DNA from: Lachnospiraceae bacterium
Lineage (GTDB): Bacteria; Bacillota; Clostridia; Lachnospirales; Lachnospiraceae
Length of the DNA stretch: 62,431 bases
Direction of reading: 5' to 3'
Assembly (NCBI GenBank): GCA_011959285.1
Contig: BLLW01000016.1
Coordinates: 1-62,431 of the forward strand
Positions within the stretch are counted from its first letter, which is position 1. Each line of letters opens with the position of its first letter. Of the stretch, positions 23,161 to 31,988 are shown one piece after another. Under the pieces are notes generated by a model that was given only the letters and a program-made list of their open reading frames with translations, had not been told where the DNA came from and did not search any database. Made by a program: the position numbers and the translations under genes.

Positions 23161-25452
23161 ATGAGTATTTATGATACCTTAAATGAACAGCAGAAAAAGG
23201 GCGTCTTTACCACGGAGGGTCCCGTCCTTTTGCTTGCGGGAGCCGGATCGGGGAAGACTCGTGTGCTTACCCACAGGATTGCTTACCTGATAGAGGAACT
23301 GGGGGTAAGTCCTTGGAACATCATGGCAATCACCTTCACCAATAAGGCGGCAGGAGAAATGAAAGAAAGGGTGGAAAATCTAATCGAAATGGGAGCAGAA
23401 AGCATCTGGGTTACCACCTTCCATTCCAGCTGTGTGAGGATTCTGCGCCGCTACGCAGACCGCTTGGGATATGATAACAGTTTCACCATCTATGATACAG
23501 ATGATCAAAAAACGGTGATGAAGGATGTATGCAAGCGTCTTCAGATCGATACCAAGATGTTGAAAGAAAGATCCATTCTTTCTGCAATCTCTTCCGCCAA
23601 GGACGAACTGATTTCTCCGGAGGAGTATGAGCTGAAGGCGATGGGGGATTTCAGAAAGCAGAAGATCGCACAGGCATACAAGGAATACCAGATGGCGCTA
23701 AAAAAGAATAATGCCATGGATTTTGATGATTTGATTGTAAAGACGGTGGAACTTTTTAAAGCGGACAGTGAAGTGCTGGGAAGTTATCAGAAACGTTTCA
23801 AGTATATCATGGTGGATGAGTATCAAGACACCAACACCGCACAGTTTGAACTGATCAGGCTTCTAGCGGATGCAAACCGCAATCTGTGTGTGGTAGGGGA
23901 TGATGATCAGTCTATTTATAAGTTTAGAGGCGCTAATATCAGGAATATTCTTGATTTTGAACAGGTATACCCTGAAGCGGAGGTGATTCGTCTTGAGCAG
24001 AATTACCGCTCTACGCAAAATGTGCTGGATGCTGCTAACGCTGTGATTCGTAATAATAAAGGAAGAAAGAGCAAGACGCTTTGGACGGATAAGGGAGAGG
24101 GAAATAGGCTCCATTTTAGACAGTTTGACAATGCTTACGAGGAGGCAGAGTTCATTGCAGACGATGTGGCGAGGAAAAAGAGAGAGGCAGCGGCAGACTA
24201 CGGAGACTGTGCAGTGCTCTATAGGACCAACGCCCAGGCAAGAATTTTGGAGGAACGTTTTATTATAGAAGGAATACCCTATGATGTGGTGGGCGGAACC
24301 AATTTCTATGCCAGAAGAGAAATCAAGGACCTGCTTGCCTATCTGAAAACAATTGATAACGGGCGTGATGATTTGGCAGTGAAGCGCATTATCAACATTC
24401 CAAAGCGGGGAATCGGCGCGGCAACGATCGCTAAAGTACAGGATTATGCTGATATGCGGGAAATCAGTTTTTATGATGCCCTTCGTCAGGCGGATGAGAT
24501 TATGAGTATAGGGAAGAGTGCGGCGAAGTTAAGACCTTTTGTAACCATGATACAATCCTTTAGAAGTAAGCTGGAGTTTTACGGATTAGAAGACTTAATA
24601 AAAGATGTTATTGAAACTACCGGATATGTGGCAGAGCTGGAAGCATCCGATGAGGAAGATGCAGAAAACCGGATTGAGAATATTGATGAATTGATCAGCA
24701 AAATCGTTGCTTTTGAGGAGGTGCACGATCAGCCGACTTTGGGAGAATTTCTGGAGGAAGTTGCGCTGGTGGCAGACATAGATCGTGTGGAAAATGACAG
24801 CAACAGAGTTCTTCTTATGACGCTGCACAGCGCCAAAGGGTTGGAATTTCCCCATGTCTATCTGGCTGGCATGGAAGACGGGATTTTTCCAAGCTACATG
24901 ACGATTACCTCAGATGATCCCGATGAAATCGAAGAAGAACGCAGGCTCGCCTATGTGGGTATGACAAGGGCAAAGGAGGATTTGACCCTTTGCTATGCCA
25001 AAATGCGTATGGTGCGCGGCGAAACGCAGATGAACGCAGTGAGTCGGTTCGTGAAAGAGATTCCGGAAGAGCTGATGGATAACCGTCCTCCCGTGCCCCG
25101 GTTTCATCCTATGGATGTGCCGTCTTCAAAATTTACACCTGTGGAAGGTCAGGCATATAAATATAAACCGACAGCCACGTTAATGCCTAAGCGGACGGCG
25201 GCGGAGAATAAGCCGTTCATTGCCAGCGGAATCGGTTCCTTAAATGCGCCAGGCATAAATAAAGGAGTAGGAGCCGTTACCGGTGGAAAGCCTGATTACG
25301 ATGCGGGCGACAGGGTAAAGCATGTAAAGTATGGCGAGGGCACGGTTACAGATTTAGAGCCCGGTCCAAGAGACTACAAAGTAACCGTGGATTTTGACGA
25401 TGCCGGTCAAAAGATCATGTATGCGGCTTTTGCGCGTCTTATAAAAATATGA
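23161..25452 (+). CDS. pcrA: ATP-dependent DNA helicase PcrA/UvrD
   Basis: This 763-residue superfamily 1A 3'-5' helicase acts in nucleotide excision repair, replication fork handling and clearance of RecA. Motif I is LAGAGSGKTRVL (about 27-38), with motif Ia TFTNKAAGEM, motif II VDEYQDTN, motif III GDDDQSIYKFRGA, motif IV LEQNYRS, motif V TLHSAKGLEF and motif VI EERRLAYVGMTRAKEDL. A C-terminal Tudor-like domain (GDRVKHVKYGEGTV) that binds RNA polymerase is present. Length is typical of Firmicute PcrA. It stands in its own unit with a short 5' gap from the zinc-ribbon gene. Confidence 0.97.
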   Translation: MSIYDTLNEQQKKGVFTTEGPVLLLAGAGSGKTRVLTHRIAYLIEELGVSPWNIMAITFTNKAAGEMKERVENLIEMGAESIWVTTFHSSCVRILRRYADRLGYDNSFTIYDTDDQKTVMKDVCKRLQIDTKMLKERSILSAISSAKDELISPEEYELKAMGDFRKQKIAQAYKEYQMALKKNNAMDFDDLIVKTVELFKADSEVLGSYQKRFKYIMVDEYQDTNTAQFELIRLLADANRNLCVVGDDDQSIYKFRGANIRNILDFEQVYPEAEVIRLEQNYRSTQNVLDAANAVIRNNKGRKSKTLWTDKGEGNRLHFRQFDNAYEEAEFIADDVARKKREAAADYGDCAVLYRTNAQARILEERFIIEGIPYDVVGGTNFYARREIKDLLAYLKTIDNGRDDLAVKRIINIPKRGIGAATIAKVQDYADMREISFYDALRQADEIMSIGKSAAKLRPFVTMIQSFRSKLEFYGLEDLIKDVIETTGYVAELEASDEEDAENRIENIDELISKIVAFEEVHDQPTLGEFLEEVALVADIDRVENDSNRVLLMTLHSAKGLEFPHVYLAGMEDGIFPSYMTITSDDPDEIEEERRLAYVGMTRAKEDLTLCYAKMRMVRGETQMNAVSRFVKEIPEELMDNRPPVPRFHPMDVPSSKFTPVEGQAYKYKPTATLMPKRTAAENKPFIASGIGSLNAPGINKGVGAVTGGKPDYDAGDRVKHVKYGEGTVTDLEPGPRDYKVTVDFDDAGQKIMYAAFARLIKI

Positions 25453-25607
25453 AATGGAATAAATTAAAAAAAATGTAAAGTTTTTCAAAATCCTGTAGTA
25501 AAAATCAGCGGTAAATGTTATATTATTAAACAAGAGGGAAATAATAATCCAAAAAGCATTTTAAGAATGGAATGAATGAAAGACATAAAAGAAAGGGAGG
25601 CTACACC

Positions 25608-25925
25608 ATGAACACTTGGAATAAAATTGAGGAATTGATGGAATTTGTTAAGACCCACGATATCAAGGAGTTGAAGGATTATTGGAACCACAGAGAAGAA
25701 AAGAGAAACAATACTCTTTTGTGGGTACTTGCAATTATAGGAGCTGTGGCAGCTGTAGCGGCGATTGCTTACGCAGTATATCGTTATATGACACCGGATT
25801 ATCTGGAAGATTTTGAAGATGATTTTGATGATGACTTCGAGGATGATTTCTTTGAGGACGAAGAAGACGAAGAAGAAAAGATTCAGGTATCGAACGCAGC
25901 AACAGAGGATGATTTTGCAGAATAA
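25608..25925 (+). CDS. Small single-pass membrane protein with acidic tail
   Basis: This 105-residue protein has a helical N-terminus (IEELMEFVKTHDIKEL), one membrane helix (about 36-58) and a very acidic cytosolic or outer tail with repeated DDFxDDFEDD blocks. The start follows AAAGGGAGGC; the ATG at 25572 has no ribosome site. I do not recognise a function. A strong terminator follows, so it forms its own transcript. Confidence 0.65.
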   Translation: MNTWNKIEELMEFVKTHDIKELKDYWNHREEKRNNTLLWVLAIIGAVAAVAAIAYAVYRYMTPDYLEDFEDDFDDDFEDDFFEDEEDEEEKIQVSNAATEDDFAE

Positions 25926-25947
25926 TGGATAGATGATCTGAAAATGC

Positions 25948-25977
25948 GGGATGTACAGAAGTGTACATCCCATTTTT
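25948..25977 (+). terminator. Rho-independent terminator after the acidic membrane protein
   Basis: A perfect 10-bp stem (25948-25957 with 25962-25971, loop GAAG) is followed by TTTTT. Confidence 0.9.
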
Positions 25978-26042
25978 AGGTTTCAATATTCGTCAGCGCG
26001 TTCGGCAGATAAATGCAGAATAAAAGGAACAGGAGCAGGCAG

Positions 26043-27560
26043 ATGAAAAAGGGAGAGGTGCTTACAGGAATCGTTGACAGAGTGGATTTTCCAAACAAAG
26101 GCGTTGTGATTACACAAGAGGGAAGCTGCATTGTGAAAAATGTTCTGCCGGGGCAGAAGATAACTTTTGCTGTGCAGAAAAAAAGAAATGGGAGAGCGGA
26201 GGGAAGGCTTCTTACGGTGGAAGAAAATGCGCCGACGCAGATTGAGAGCCCATGTCCCCATTTTGGTTCATGCGGCGGCTGTATTTATTTGTCGCTGCCT
26301 TATGATGAACAGCTTAAAATTAAGGAGACGCAGGTAAGAAAGCTTCTTGAAGGTGCACTCTCAGGTCAGAGTGAAGAGTGGATTTTTGAGGGAATCAAAG
26401 AAAGTCCGGCACAGACCGGGTATCGAAATAAGATGGAGTTTTCTTTTGGAGATGAATATAAAGATGGACCGTTGTCTCTGGGCATGCACAAGCGAGGCGG
26501 CTTTTATGACATTGTTACGGTAAAGGATTGCCAGATTGTGGATGAAGATTATAGGAAGATTCTGGCGTTTACCAGAGATTATTTTGATGGATGCAGCTTT
26601 TATCACAGATTGAGGCATACAGGATATCTGCGTCATCTCTTGGTACGAAAAGCGTATCGGACTGGAGAAATCCTCATTGCACTGGTGACAACCTCCCATA
26701 TGGATGGTGAAAAGGGCGGTGTAGATGCAGAAAATAAGGAAAAATTTGATTTAGAAAGATGGAAGAAACAAATATTAAATCTGGATTTAAAAGGTAAAAT
26801 AACGGGCGTTTTGCATGTGGTAAATGATTCTGTGGCAGATGTGGTACAGAGTGACCGCACAGATGTTTTGTATGGTCAGGACTTTTTTTATGAAGAGTTA
26901 CTTGGATTGAAGTTTAAGATTTCCACGTTTTCTTTTTTCCAGACCAATTCGCTGGGAGCGGAAGTGCTGTATGAGACGGCAAGAGAATACATTGGTGATT
27001 TGACTGCTTCGTGCGAAGGACAAAAACCTGACAAGCTGGTCTTTGATCTGTACAGCGGAACGGGGACCATTGCGCAGCTTATGGCTCCTGTAGCCAAAAA
27101 GGTAATCGGTGTTGAGATCGTGGAGGAGGCAGTTGAGGCAGCAAAGAGAAATGCGGAGCTAAATGGTTTACATAACTGTGAATTCATTGCCGGGGATGTG
27201 CTGAAGGTTCTGAATGAAATTGAAGAAAAGCCGGACATGATTGTATTAGACCCGCCAAGGGACGGGGTTCATCCTAAGGCACTTAAAAAGATCATCGCGT
27301 ATGGTGTCAATCAATTGGTATATATTTCATGTAAGCCTACCAGCCTCGCCAGAGACCTTGAGGTATTTTTGGAAAATGGGTATGTGGTGAAGAAGGCGGT
27401 GGCGGTAGATCAGTTTCCTTGGACTGCTAACGTGGAAACATGTGTCCTTTTGTCACGTAAAAAATCAAGGGGTAAATCTACTAAAATTGAGATAGAAATT
27501 GACCTAAGTGAAGCAGACAGGCGAGAATACATCGGAACAGCAACCTATCAGGAAATTTGA
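26043..27560 (+). CDS. rlmD: 23S rRNA (uracil-C5) methyltransferase RlmD/RlmCD
   Basis: This 505-residue enzyme makes 5-methyluridine in 23S rRNA using SAM. It has an N-terminal TRAM domain (GEVLTGIVDRVDFPNKGVV), an Fe-S cluster motif CPHFGSCGGC (about 79-88), the SAM fold (FDLYSGTGTIAQLM, IGVEIVEEAVEAAKRN), LDPPRDGVH and the catalytic-Cys motif YISCKPTSLARDL. The start follows AGGAGCAGGC. The final residues (GTATYQEI) would normally lead into a C-terminal module known in Lachnospiraceae relatives, but an in-frame TGA ends the gene here. The methyltransferase part is complete. Confidence 0.93.
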   Translation: MKKGEVLTGIVDRVDFPNKGVVITQEGSCIVKNVLPGQKITFAVQKKRNGRAEGRLLTVEENAPTQIESPCPHFGSCGGCIYLSLPYDEQLKIKETQVRKLLEGALSGQSEEWIFEGIKESPAQTGYRNKMEFSFGDEYKDGPLSLGMHKRGGFYDIVTVKDCQIVDEDYRKILAFTRDYFDGCSFYHRLRHTGYLRHLLVRKAYRTGEILIALVTTSHMDGEKGGVDAENKEKFDLERWKKQILNLDLKGKITGVLHVVNDSVADVVQSDRTDVLYGQDFFYEELLGLKFKISTFSFFQTNSLGAEVLYETAREYIGDLTASCEGQKPDKLVFDLYSGTGTIAQLMAPVAKKVIGVEIVEEAVEAAKRNAELNGLHNCEFIAGDVLKVLNEIEEKPDMIVLDPPRDGVHPKALKKIIAYGVNQLVYISCKPTSLARDLEVFLENGYVVKKAVAVDQFPWTANVETCVLLSRKKSRGKSTKIEIEIDLSEADRREYIGTATYQEI

Positions 27561-27689
27561 AATTATGTGTGGGAGCATTACCAGACGAAAGTTTCTCACT
27601 TGTATATATCACAAATTAAGAAGAAATGTGGATTAGATGTAGGGGAAAATTTCAATAAGCCCAAGACAGAGATAAGAACTATAAAATAA
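27561..27689 (+). pseudogene. C-terminal module of RlmD cut off by an in-frame TGA
   Basis: Directly after the rlmD stop the same frame stays open for 42 codons: NYVWEHYQTKVSHLYISQI, then KKKCGLDVGENFNKPKTE. This matches the small C-terminal module carried by RlmD and similar proteins in related Clostridia. There, the position of the TGA is normally a sense codon, so a nonsense mutation or stop readthrough explains the split. The module itself is also short at its end. Confidence 0.65.
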
Positions 27690-27691
27690 CA

Positions 27692-27725
27692 GAACTCCTT
27701 AGAAAATCTAGGGAGTTCATTTTTA
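27692..27725. terminator. Terminator after rlmD
   Basis: A 12-bp stem with one G-T pair (27692-27703 with 27708-27719, loop AAAA) is followed by ATTTTT. It has runs of T or A on both sides, so it could also serve the minus-strand IS fragment. From here to 27828 nothing else is recognised. Confidence 0.85.
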
Positions 27726-27828
27726 ACAAAGTTCAATTATTTTTAATGTTGGGAAAGTTTTTCCTGCATTCATATGACCTTTAAGCATATAGTTATGTTG
27801 TTCATTGTATTTATCTGAACAGATCATT

Positions 27829-28083
27829 TCAATAGGTGTGTTTGTAATAATTGACAGGCACATAGTTTGTTGTCCGCTTGAATTTCTTAGGATATAAGAT
27901 ATCGTACAACCCGTCATCTGTCATATCCTGAATGTCATCCCAAGTCATGCCTTGCTGTCTGCAAAGTTCCTTAATTTCAGAAACTGTGTTTCTTGAGCAT
28001 CCAAGTATTGCCGCCGTCTCCCTTTCGCTTAGATTTTTGTTTAGAAGCTCCATCACGCTTCTGGGTTTCGTCTTTTTGTACAT
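27829..28083 (-). pseudogene. IS21-family IstA transposase, N-terminal fragment
   Basis: This 84-residue frame matches the start of IS21-type IstA. It has KKTKPRSVMELLNKNLSER, the first helix-turn-helix (ETAAILGCSRNTVSEI), then WDDIQDMTDDGLYDILYPKK. IstA is normally about 400-500 residues, with a DDE core and followed by IstB, both missing here. Three terminal-type repeats lie just upstream (28121-28194). It is a truncated insertion sequence remnant. Confidence 0.75.
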
Positions 28084-28120
28084 AATAAAAGACCTCCTAT
28101 AGATTTATTAAAAGTTGTGG

Positions 28121-28194
28121 TGGCTCTCAAGCATTAGAATACCAAAATCAAATGGCTCTCAAGCGATAAAACGGTGGCTCCGAAGCGTTAGAAT
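28121..28194. repeat. Three near-identical IS21-type terminal repeats
   Basis: Three direct copies of TGGCTCTCAAGCGTTAGAAT-like sequence lie at 28121-28140, 28153-28172 and 28175-28194 (the third reads TGGCTCCGAAGCGTTAGAAT). IS21 elements carry multiple short end repeats next to istA, so this is probably the left end of the element whose transposase fragment lies at 27829-28083. Confidence 0.65.
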
Positions 28195-28318
28195 ATTCAC
28201 TCGCAGGAAATAAAACCGATAAATCTGAAAAATGAAGATATTTTACAAGACGCAGGAAAAAATAAGAGGTAAAATGGCTTTTGACAAAATTCAAAAATTG
28301 AATTTGGAGGTAATCCAC

Positions 28319-29161
28319 ATGAAGAAAGAAGTAAGGACAGTGGTATATGATGATGAATTGAGGATGGAGGCATACCGATTTGAGGGGATTGTGCAGCCTT
28401 TTCCAAGCCATTTCCATGAGCATTATGTCATTGGGTTTGTGGAGAAAGGGGAGCGAGTGCTTTCCTGCCGTGACAGGGAATATGCCATAGAGGAAGGAAG
28501 CATCGTGCTTTTCAATCCGGGTGACAGCCATGCCTGCGTACAGAGTGATGAAGGGACGTTTGATTACCGGGGCTTTAACATTTCAAAGGAGGTCATGCTC
28601 GATCTGGCAGAGGAAGTCACGGGGAAACGGGAGCTTCCGAGATTTTCAAAGAATGTTATCTGCGATGAGGAGATAGCCTGTCACCTGCGCCCACTGCATG
28701 AGATGGTCATGAAAGGAACGGGGGAGTTTAAGAAAGAGGAAACCCTGCTGTTCCTGCTTTCGTACTTAATTCAGAATTATGGGAAGCCATTTGAAAGCTG
28801 CATCCTGGAATGCAGGCAGGAGATTGAAAAAGCCTGTGAATACATGACAGCGCATTTTACGGAGCGCATCTATTTAGATCAGATATGCCGCCACGCCGGG
28901 CTTAGCAAATCAACGCTGTTGCGGATCTTTACAAAAGAAAAAGGAGTCACGCCGTACCGTTACCTTGAAACAGTCCGTATCAATGAGGCAAAAAAGCTGT
29001 TATCGGAAGGTGTACCGCCCGTGAAGGCAGCAATCAGGACGGGATTTTCAGACCAGAGCCATTTTACAAATTATTTTAATCAGTTCATAGGGCTTGCGCC
29101 GGGTACTTACCGTGAAATATTCTCGGAAAAAGACGGGGACGGTGGTCAGCATGGGGAATAG
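28319..29161 (+). CDS. AraC-family regulator with cupin sensor domain
   Basis: This 280-residue transcription regulator starts at the ATG after TTGGAGGTAAT. The N-terminal cupin (FPSHFHEHYVIGFVEKGER, GSIVLFNPGDSHAC) senses a ligand. The C-terminal double helix-turn-helix holds HAGLSKSTLLRIFTKEKG and IRTGFSDQSHFTNYFNQF. Its stop overlaps the start of the EamA exporter gene. It therefore probably controls that exporter. Base composition is more GC-rich than the flanks, as expected of acquired DNA beside an IS remnant. Confidence 0.88.
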   Translation: MKKEVRTVVYDDELRMEAYRFEGIVQPFPSHFHEHYVIGFVEKGERVLSCRDREYAIEEGSIVLFNPGDSHACVQSDEGTFDYRGFNISKEVMLDLAEEVTGKRELPRFSKNVICDEEIACHLRPLHEMVMKGTGEFKKEETLLFLLSYLIQNYGKPFESCILECRQEIEKACEYMTAHFTERIYLDQICRHAGLSKSTLLRIFTKEKGVTPYRYLETVRINEAKKLLSEGVPPVKAAIRTGFSDQSHFTNYFNQFIGLAPGTYREIFSEKDGDGGQHGE

Positions 29162-30050
29162 GAGATCAGCCGGGCATCTGGCGGCGCTGTTCACCATCAT
29201 CATATGGGGGACGACATTCATATCCACCAAAGTCCTGCTTACGGATTTTAAGCCGGTGGAAATACTGTTTTTCCGCTTTGTTATGGGATTTGCAGCATTG
29301 CTTCTTGCCTGTCCGCACCGTATGAAAGGCGTGGGGCGCAGGCAGGAGCTGACTTTTGTGCTGGCGGGACTGTGCGGGATATGCTTATATTATCTGTTGG
29401 AGAATATCGCGCTTACATATACGATGGCGTCTAACGTGGGAGTCATCATCTCGGTTGCGCCGTTTTTTACGGCAATCTTGTCACGCTTGTTCCTGAAATC
29501 GGAAGGGAAACTAAGAGCGAATTTTTTCATAGGCTTTGTAGTGGCGATGGCAGGTGTTGCACTGATCAGCTTTAACGGCTCTAAACTGGAACTGAACCCG
29601 ATGGGGGATTTGCTGGCAGTCCTTGCGGCTTTTGTGTGGGCGTGCTATTCCATACTGACAAGGAAGATCAGCAGTTTCGGTTACCCGGTCATCCTCACCA
29701 CACGAAGGACGTTCTTTTACGGCATTTTGTTCATGGTTCCGACATTGTTCCTTTTCGATTTTGAAATGGGACTGGAACGGTTTGCGGATGTGACGCATCT
29801 GCTGAATATCCTGTACCTTGGGCTGGGGGCTTCCGCACTCTGCTTTGTGACATGGAACCTCGCGGTAAAGGTGCTTGGTGCGGTTAAGACCAGCGTTTAT
29901 ATTTACATGGTTCCTGTCATAACGGTTGTGACCTCCGTGCTGGTGCTGAAGGAGCCGGTGACATGGGTTTCCATTATGGGGACGGTTCTGGCGGTTGCGG
30001 GGCTTTTCCTTTCTGAATATAACGGGAAGGGGAGTGGGAACAGTGAATGA
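29151..30050 (+). CDS. EamA/DMT-family transporter
   Basis: This 299-residue ten-helix drug/metabolite transporter consists of two EamA repeats (about 8-140 and 155-290). It begins HLAALFTIIIWGTTFISTK and contains LENIALTYTMASNVGVI and FVWACYSILTRKIS. The start at 29151 lies inside the AraC gene end, giving translational coupling; the farther upstream start has no ribosome site. Substrate is unknown (amino acids, nucleosides or toxic metabolites are usual). Control by the coupled AraC regulator is inferred. Confidence 0.88.
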   Translation: MGNRRSAGHLAALFTIIIWGTTFISTKVLLTDFKPVEILFFRFVMGFAALLLACPHRMKGVGRRQELTFVLAGLCGICLYYLLENIALTYTMASNVGVIISVAPFFTAILSRLFLKSEGKLRANFFIGFVVAMAGVALISFNGSKLELNPMGDLLAVLAAFVWACYSILTRKISSFGYPVILTTRRTFFYGILFMVPTLFLFDFEMGLERFADVTHLLNILYLGLGASALCFVTWNLAVKVLGAVKTSVYIYMVPVITVVTSVLVLKEPVTWVSIMGTVLAVAGLFLSEYNGKGSGNSE

Positions 30051-30361
30051 GTCTGCGATAAGGACGGAGGAGCAGATCATCAGCCTGTTCTCCGAAAGGG
30101 AAATTTTAGTCTGTCGGGGATGGGTGCTGTTGGGCGGTAATTATGCTGAACTGGCAGAAAAGAGCATCAGAGAACAGATTGTTGAAAGGCAAAATGCAGG
30201 AGAAATATTTTTCACAGCCGAGGAAGGAAGGGGCAGGGATTACGGAAGATGTGAAGTTCTACATCAATGGGAATAACCGCCTGGTCATCGTTTTTGAGAA
30301 ATATGAAATTGCACCCGGTTCATCGGGAGAAATTGAATTTGAAATTGTAGGAGGAAAGTAA
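30043..30361 (+). pseudogene. Frameshifted fragment of a DUF3298/RsiV-like protein
   Basis: One frame reads SIREQIVERQNAGEIFFTAEEG and then breaks. The next frame continues ITEDVKFYINGNNRLVIVFEKYEI with a final IEFEI. This is the C-terminal end of DUF3298/RsiV-type extracytoplasmic sensor domains. The start overlaps the end of the EamA gene (GTG at 30043). The frame break near 30230 and the loss of most of the gene mark it as a remnant. Confidence 0.6.
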
Positions 30362-30362
30362 A

Positions 30363-30644
30363 ATGAGAAAGAAAATGAAAAGTGTGGTTGCTATGGTTCT
30401 GAGTTTTGCTCTGACAGGAGCAGTTTTGGCGGGGTGCGGCGAAAGCCGGCAGCCCCGTCAGGATACGTAGCAGAGTATCCCTACAAATATATTGGAGGAA
30501 ACACAGCAGAATCCGGCTGCAGAAGAGACAGAGACAGCGGAAAAACCGACACAGACAGCAGGAGGATGTGAGGATAACTTTGCAGTTGACTTTTTGAAGC
30601 TTGACGCAGATGGGGTACTGGCAACCAACGGAATTAATCATTAA
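30363..30644 (+). pseudogene. Lipoprotein gene remnant with in-frame stop
   Basis: A start after AGGAGGAAAGTAAA encodes a lipoprotein signal (MKSVVAMVLSFALTGAVLAGC), but a TAG follows at residue 36. Beyond it the same frame continues for about 57 codons with a Glu/Thr/Pro-rich linker (NILEETQQNPAAEETETAEK) and ends at 30642-30644. It looks like a lipoprotein that lost its main domain. No family is assigned. Confidence 0.55.
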
Positions 30645-30646
30645 TC

Positions 30647-31087
30647 CTAAATGCCTTCCGCCGCATCACCAAAATCTTCTTCGCCATTTGGCGGAATCCG
30701 AAACAACCCAGTCATTTCCCTGCCGTCTTCCAGCACGCTGTTTAAATCTGCCTCCGACAGTTCTGCATCATCAGCCCTAAGACACAATTCCACAGCGATT
30801 CCTGCGTTGACGCCATAAATAACATAAATATTTTCATATTCCTGAGAAACTGTAACTGATGCATTAAAAGGGCTGCCACTTAACAAATCACACAATATGA
30901 TAATCTGTTGACACTGCTTTTCAAAAAGGGAAGTAATGGCAGCCTGAAGATTGTCTTTCAAAAGTTCCACACAATCGCCCGGGAAGTCAACGGCAAGGAC
31001 ATGGTCTGATTCACCTGCAAGAAGTGAGACCGCGCTGAGCATGCCGCTGGCAAAGACGCCGTGTCCTGTAAAAATAATACCTGTCAT
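30647..31087 (-). CDS. PTS enzyme IIA, mannose/fructose/sorbose family
   Basis: This 146-residue cytosolic phosphocarrier takes phosphate from HPr and passes it to IIB. The active-site His is His9 in IIFTGHGVFASGM. The fold continues with VDFPGD and IIILCDLLSGSPFNA. It is the last gene of the leftward PTS operon, 103 bp after the IID gene, with a stable hairpin in the gap. Sugar specificity cannot be told from it. Confidence 0.92.
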   Translation of the reverse strand: MTGIIFTGHGVFASGMLSAVSLLAGESDHVLAVDFPGDCVELLKDNLQAAITSLFEKQCQQIIILCDLLSGSPFNASVTVSQEYENIYVIYGVNAGIAVELCLRADDAELSEADLNSVLEDGREMTGLFRIPPNGEEDFGDAAEGI

Positions 31088-31140
31088 GATGTAAATTCCT
31101 TTCTATCTATACTCAAAATGATCTGCTTATTTTAAGGGGG

Positions 31141-31173
31141 AGGCAGGAGCGTGGATGAAGAATGCTCCTGCCT
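31141..31173. other. Intercistronic hairpin within the PTS operon
   Basis: A perfect 10-bp stem AGGCAGGAGC/GCTCCTGCCT (31141-31150 with 31164-31173) lies between the IID and IIA genes. No T-run follows on either strand, so it more likely protects or separates segments of the operon mRNA than acts as a full terminator. Confidence 0.6.
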
Positions 31174-31190
31174 TCATAAAATAGGATTAT

Positions 31191-31988
31191 TTAGAAAATA
31201 CCAAAGAAAGAACCAATCACACAAAGAACAATGGTAATCGCAATCAGTACAGTCGGCGATTTCTTTTTGGACCTGATCAGATAAAAGATGAACAGGGTAT
31301 ACAACATGGGAAGCAGGTTAGGCATGATAGAGTCGAATACGTCAGCCTGCAGATTCACCACTGCATCGCCGGAGCTGATGGTCAAGGTAGTGTTCAAGGT
31401 AACGTAAGAAGCAATCAAACCTCCGATAACGGTCATGCCTAAGATGCCTGCGGCACGTGTGATCTTATCTCCGATATCGCCGATTTTGTCCAAGATTCCT
31501 ACGCCCAGCTTATATCCCATATGCAAAAAGCCGAACCGAATGGCAAATCCAAGCAGGTTAAAGGCAAGGAAAAAGAAGATTGGTCCAAATACATTTCCGC
31601 TCATGGCGAAGGAAATGCCGATGCCGGCAAGAATGGGAATCGCGGTGAACCAGACGAGAGAGTCGCCCAGACCGGCAAGCGGTCCCATAAGCGCCACCTT
31701 AATTCCATTGATTAATTCTGTTTTCTCTTTTCGCTCTTCCATGGCGGCACAGATCCCCATGATCAGTGTGATTGCATAGGAGTGAGAGTTCATAAAGGTG
31801 AGGTGATTCAGTTCCCGCGCCTTCTTTTCTTCTTCGTCATCGGCGTAAACTTTGTCGATGACGGGCTTCATGGAATAAGTAAATCCGGTTGCCTGCATTC
31901 TTTCATAGTTAAAAGTGGTATTAAGAAGAATAGAGCGAAAGCCTACTTTATTTAAATCTTTTTTGGTTAAAGTTGTATTAGATTCCAT
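31191..31988 (-). CDS. PTS enzyme IID, mannose/fructose/sorbose family
   Basis: This 265-residue membrane subunit forms the sugar channel with IIC. Typical segments are LNTTFNYERMQATGF, MNSHSYAITLIMGICAAMEER, ALMGPLAGLGDSLVWFT and a C-terminal helix bundle. It overlaps the IIC gene by 11 nt, so the two are translationally coupled. Confidence 0.93.
   Translation of the reverse strand: MESNTTLTKKDLNKVGFRSILLNTTFNYERMQATGFTYSMKPVIDKVYADDEEEKKARELNHLTFMNSHSYAITLIMGICAAMEERKEKTELINGIKVALMGPLAGLGDSLVWFTAIPILAGIGISFAMSGNVFGPIFFFLAFNLLGFAIRFGFLHMGYKLGVGILDKIGDIGDKITRAAGILGMTVIGGLIASYVTLNTTLTISSGDAVVNLQADVFDSIMPNLLPMLYTLFIFYLIRSKKKSPTVLIAITIVLCVIGSFFGIF

Noticed and set aside
27723-27917. Short minus-strand frame downstream of the IstA fragment
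   Set aside because: It has no ribosome site, overlaps the IstA frame and shows no recognisable family motif.
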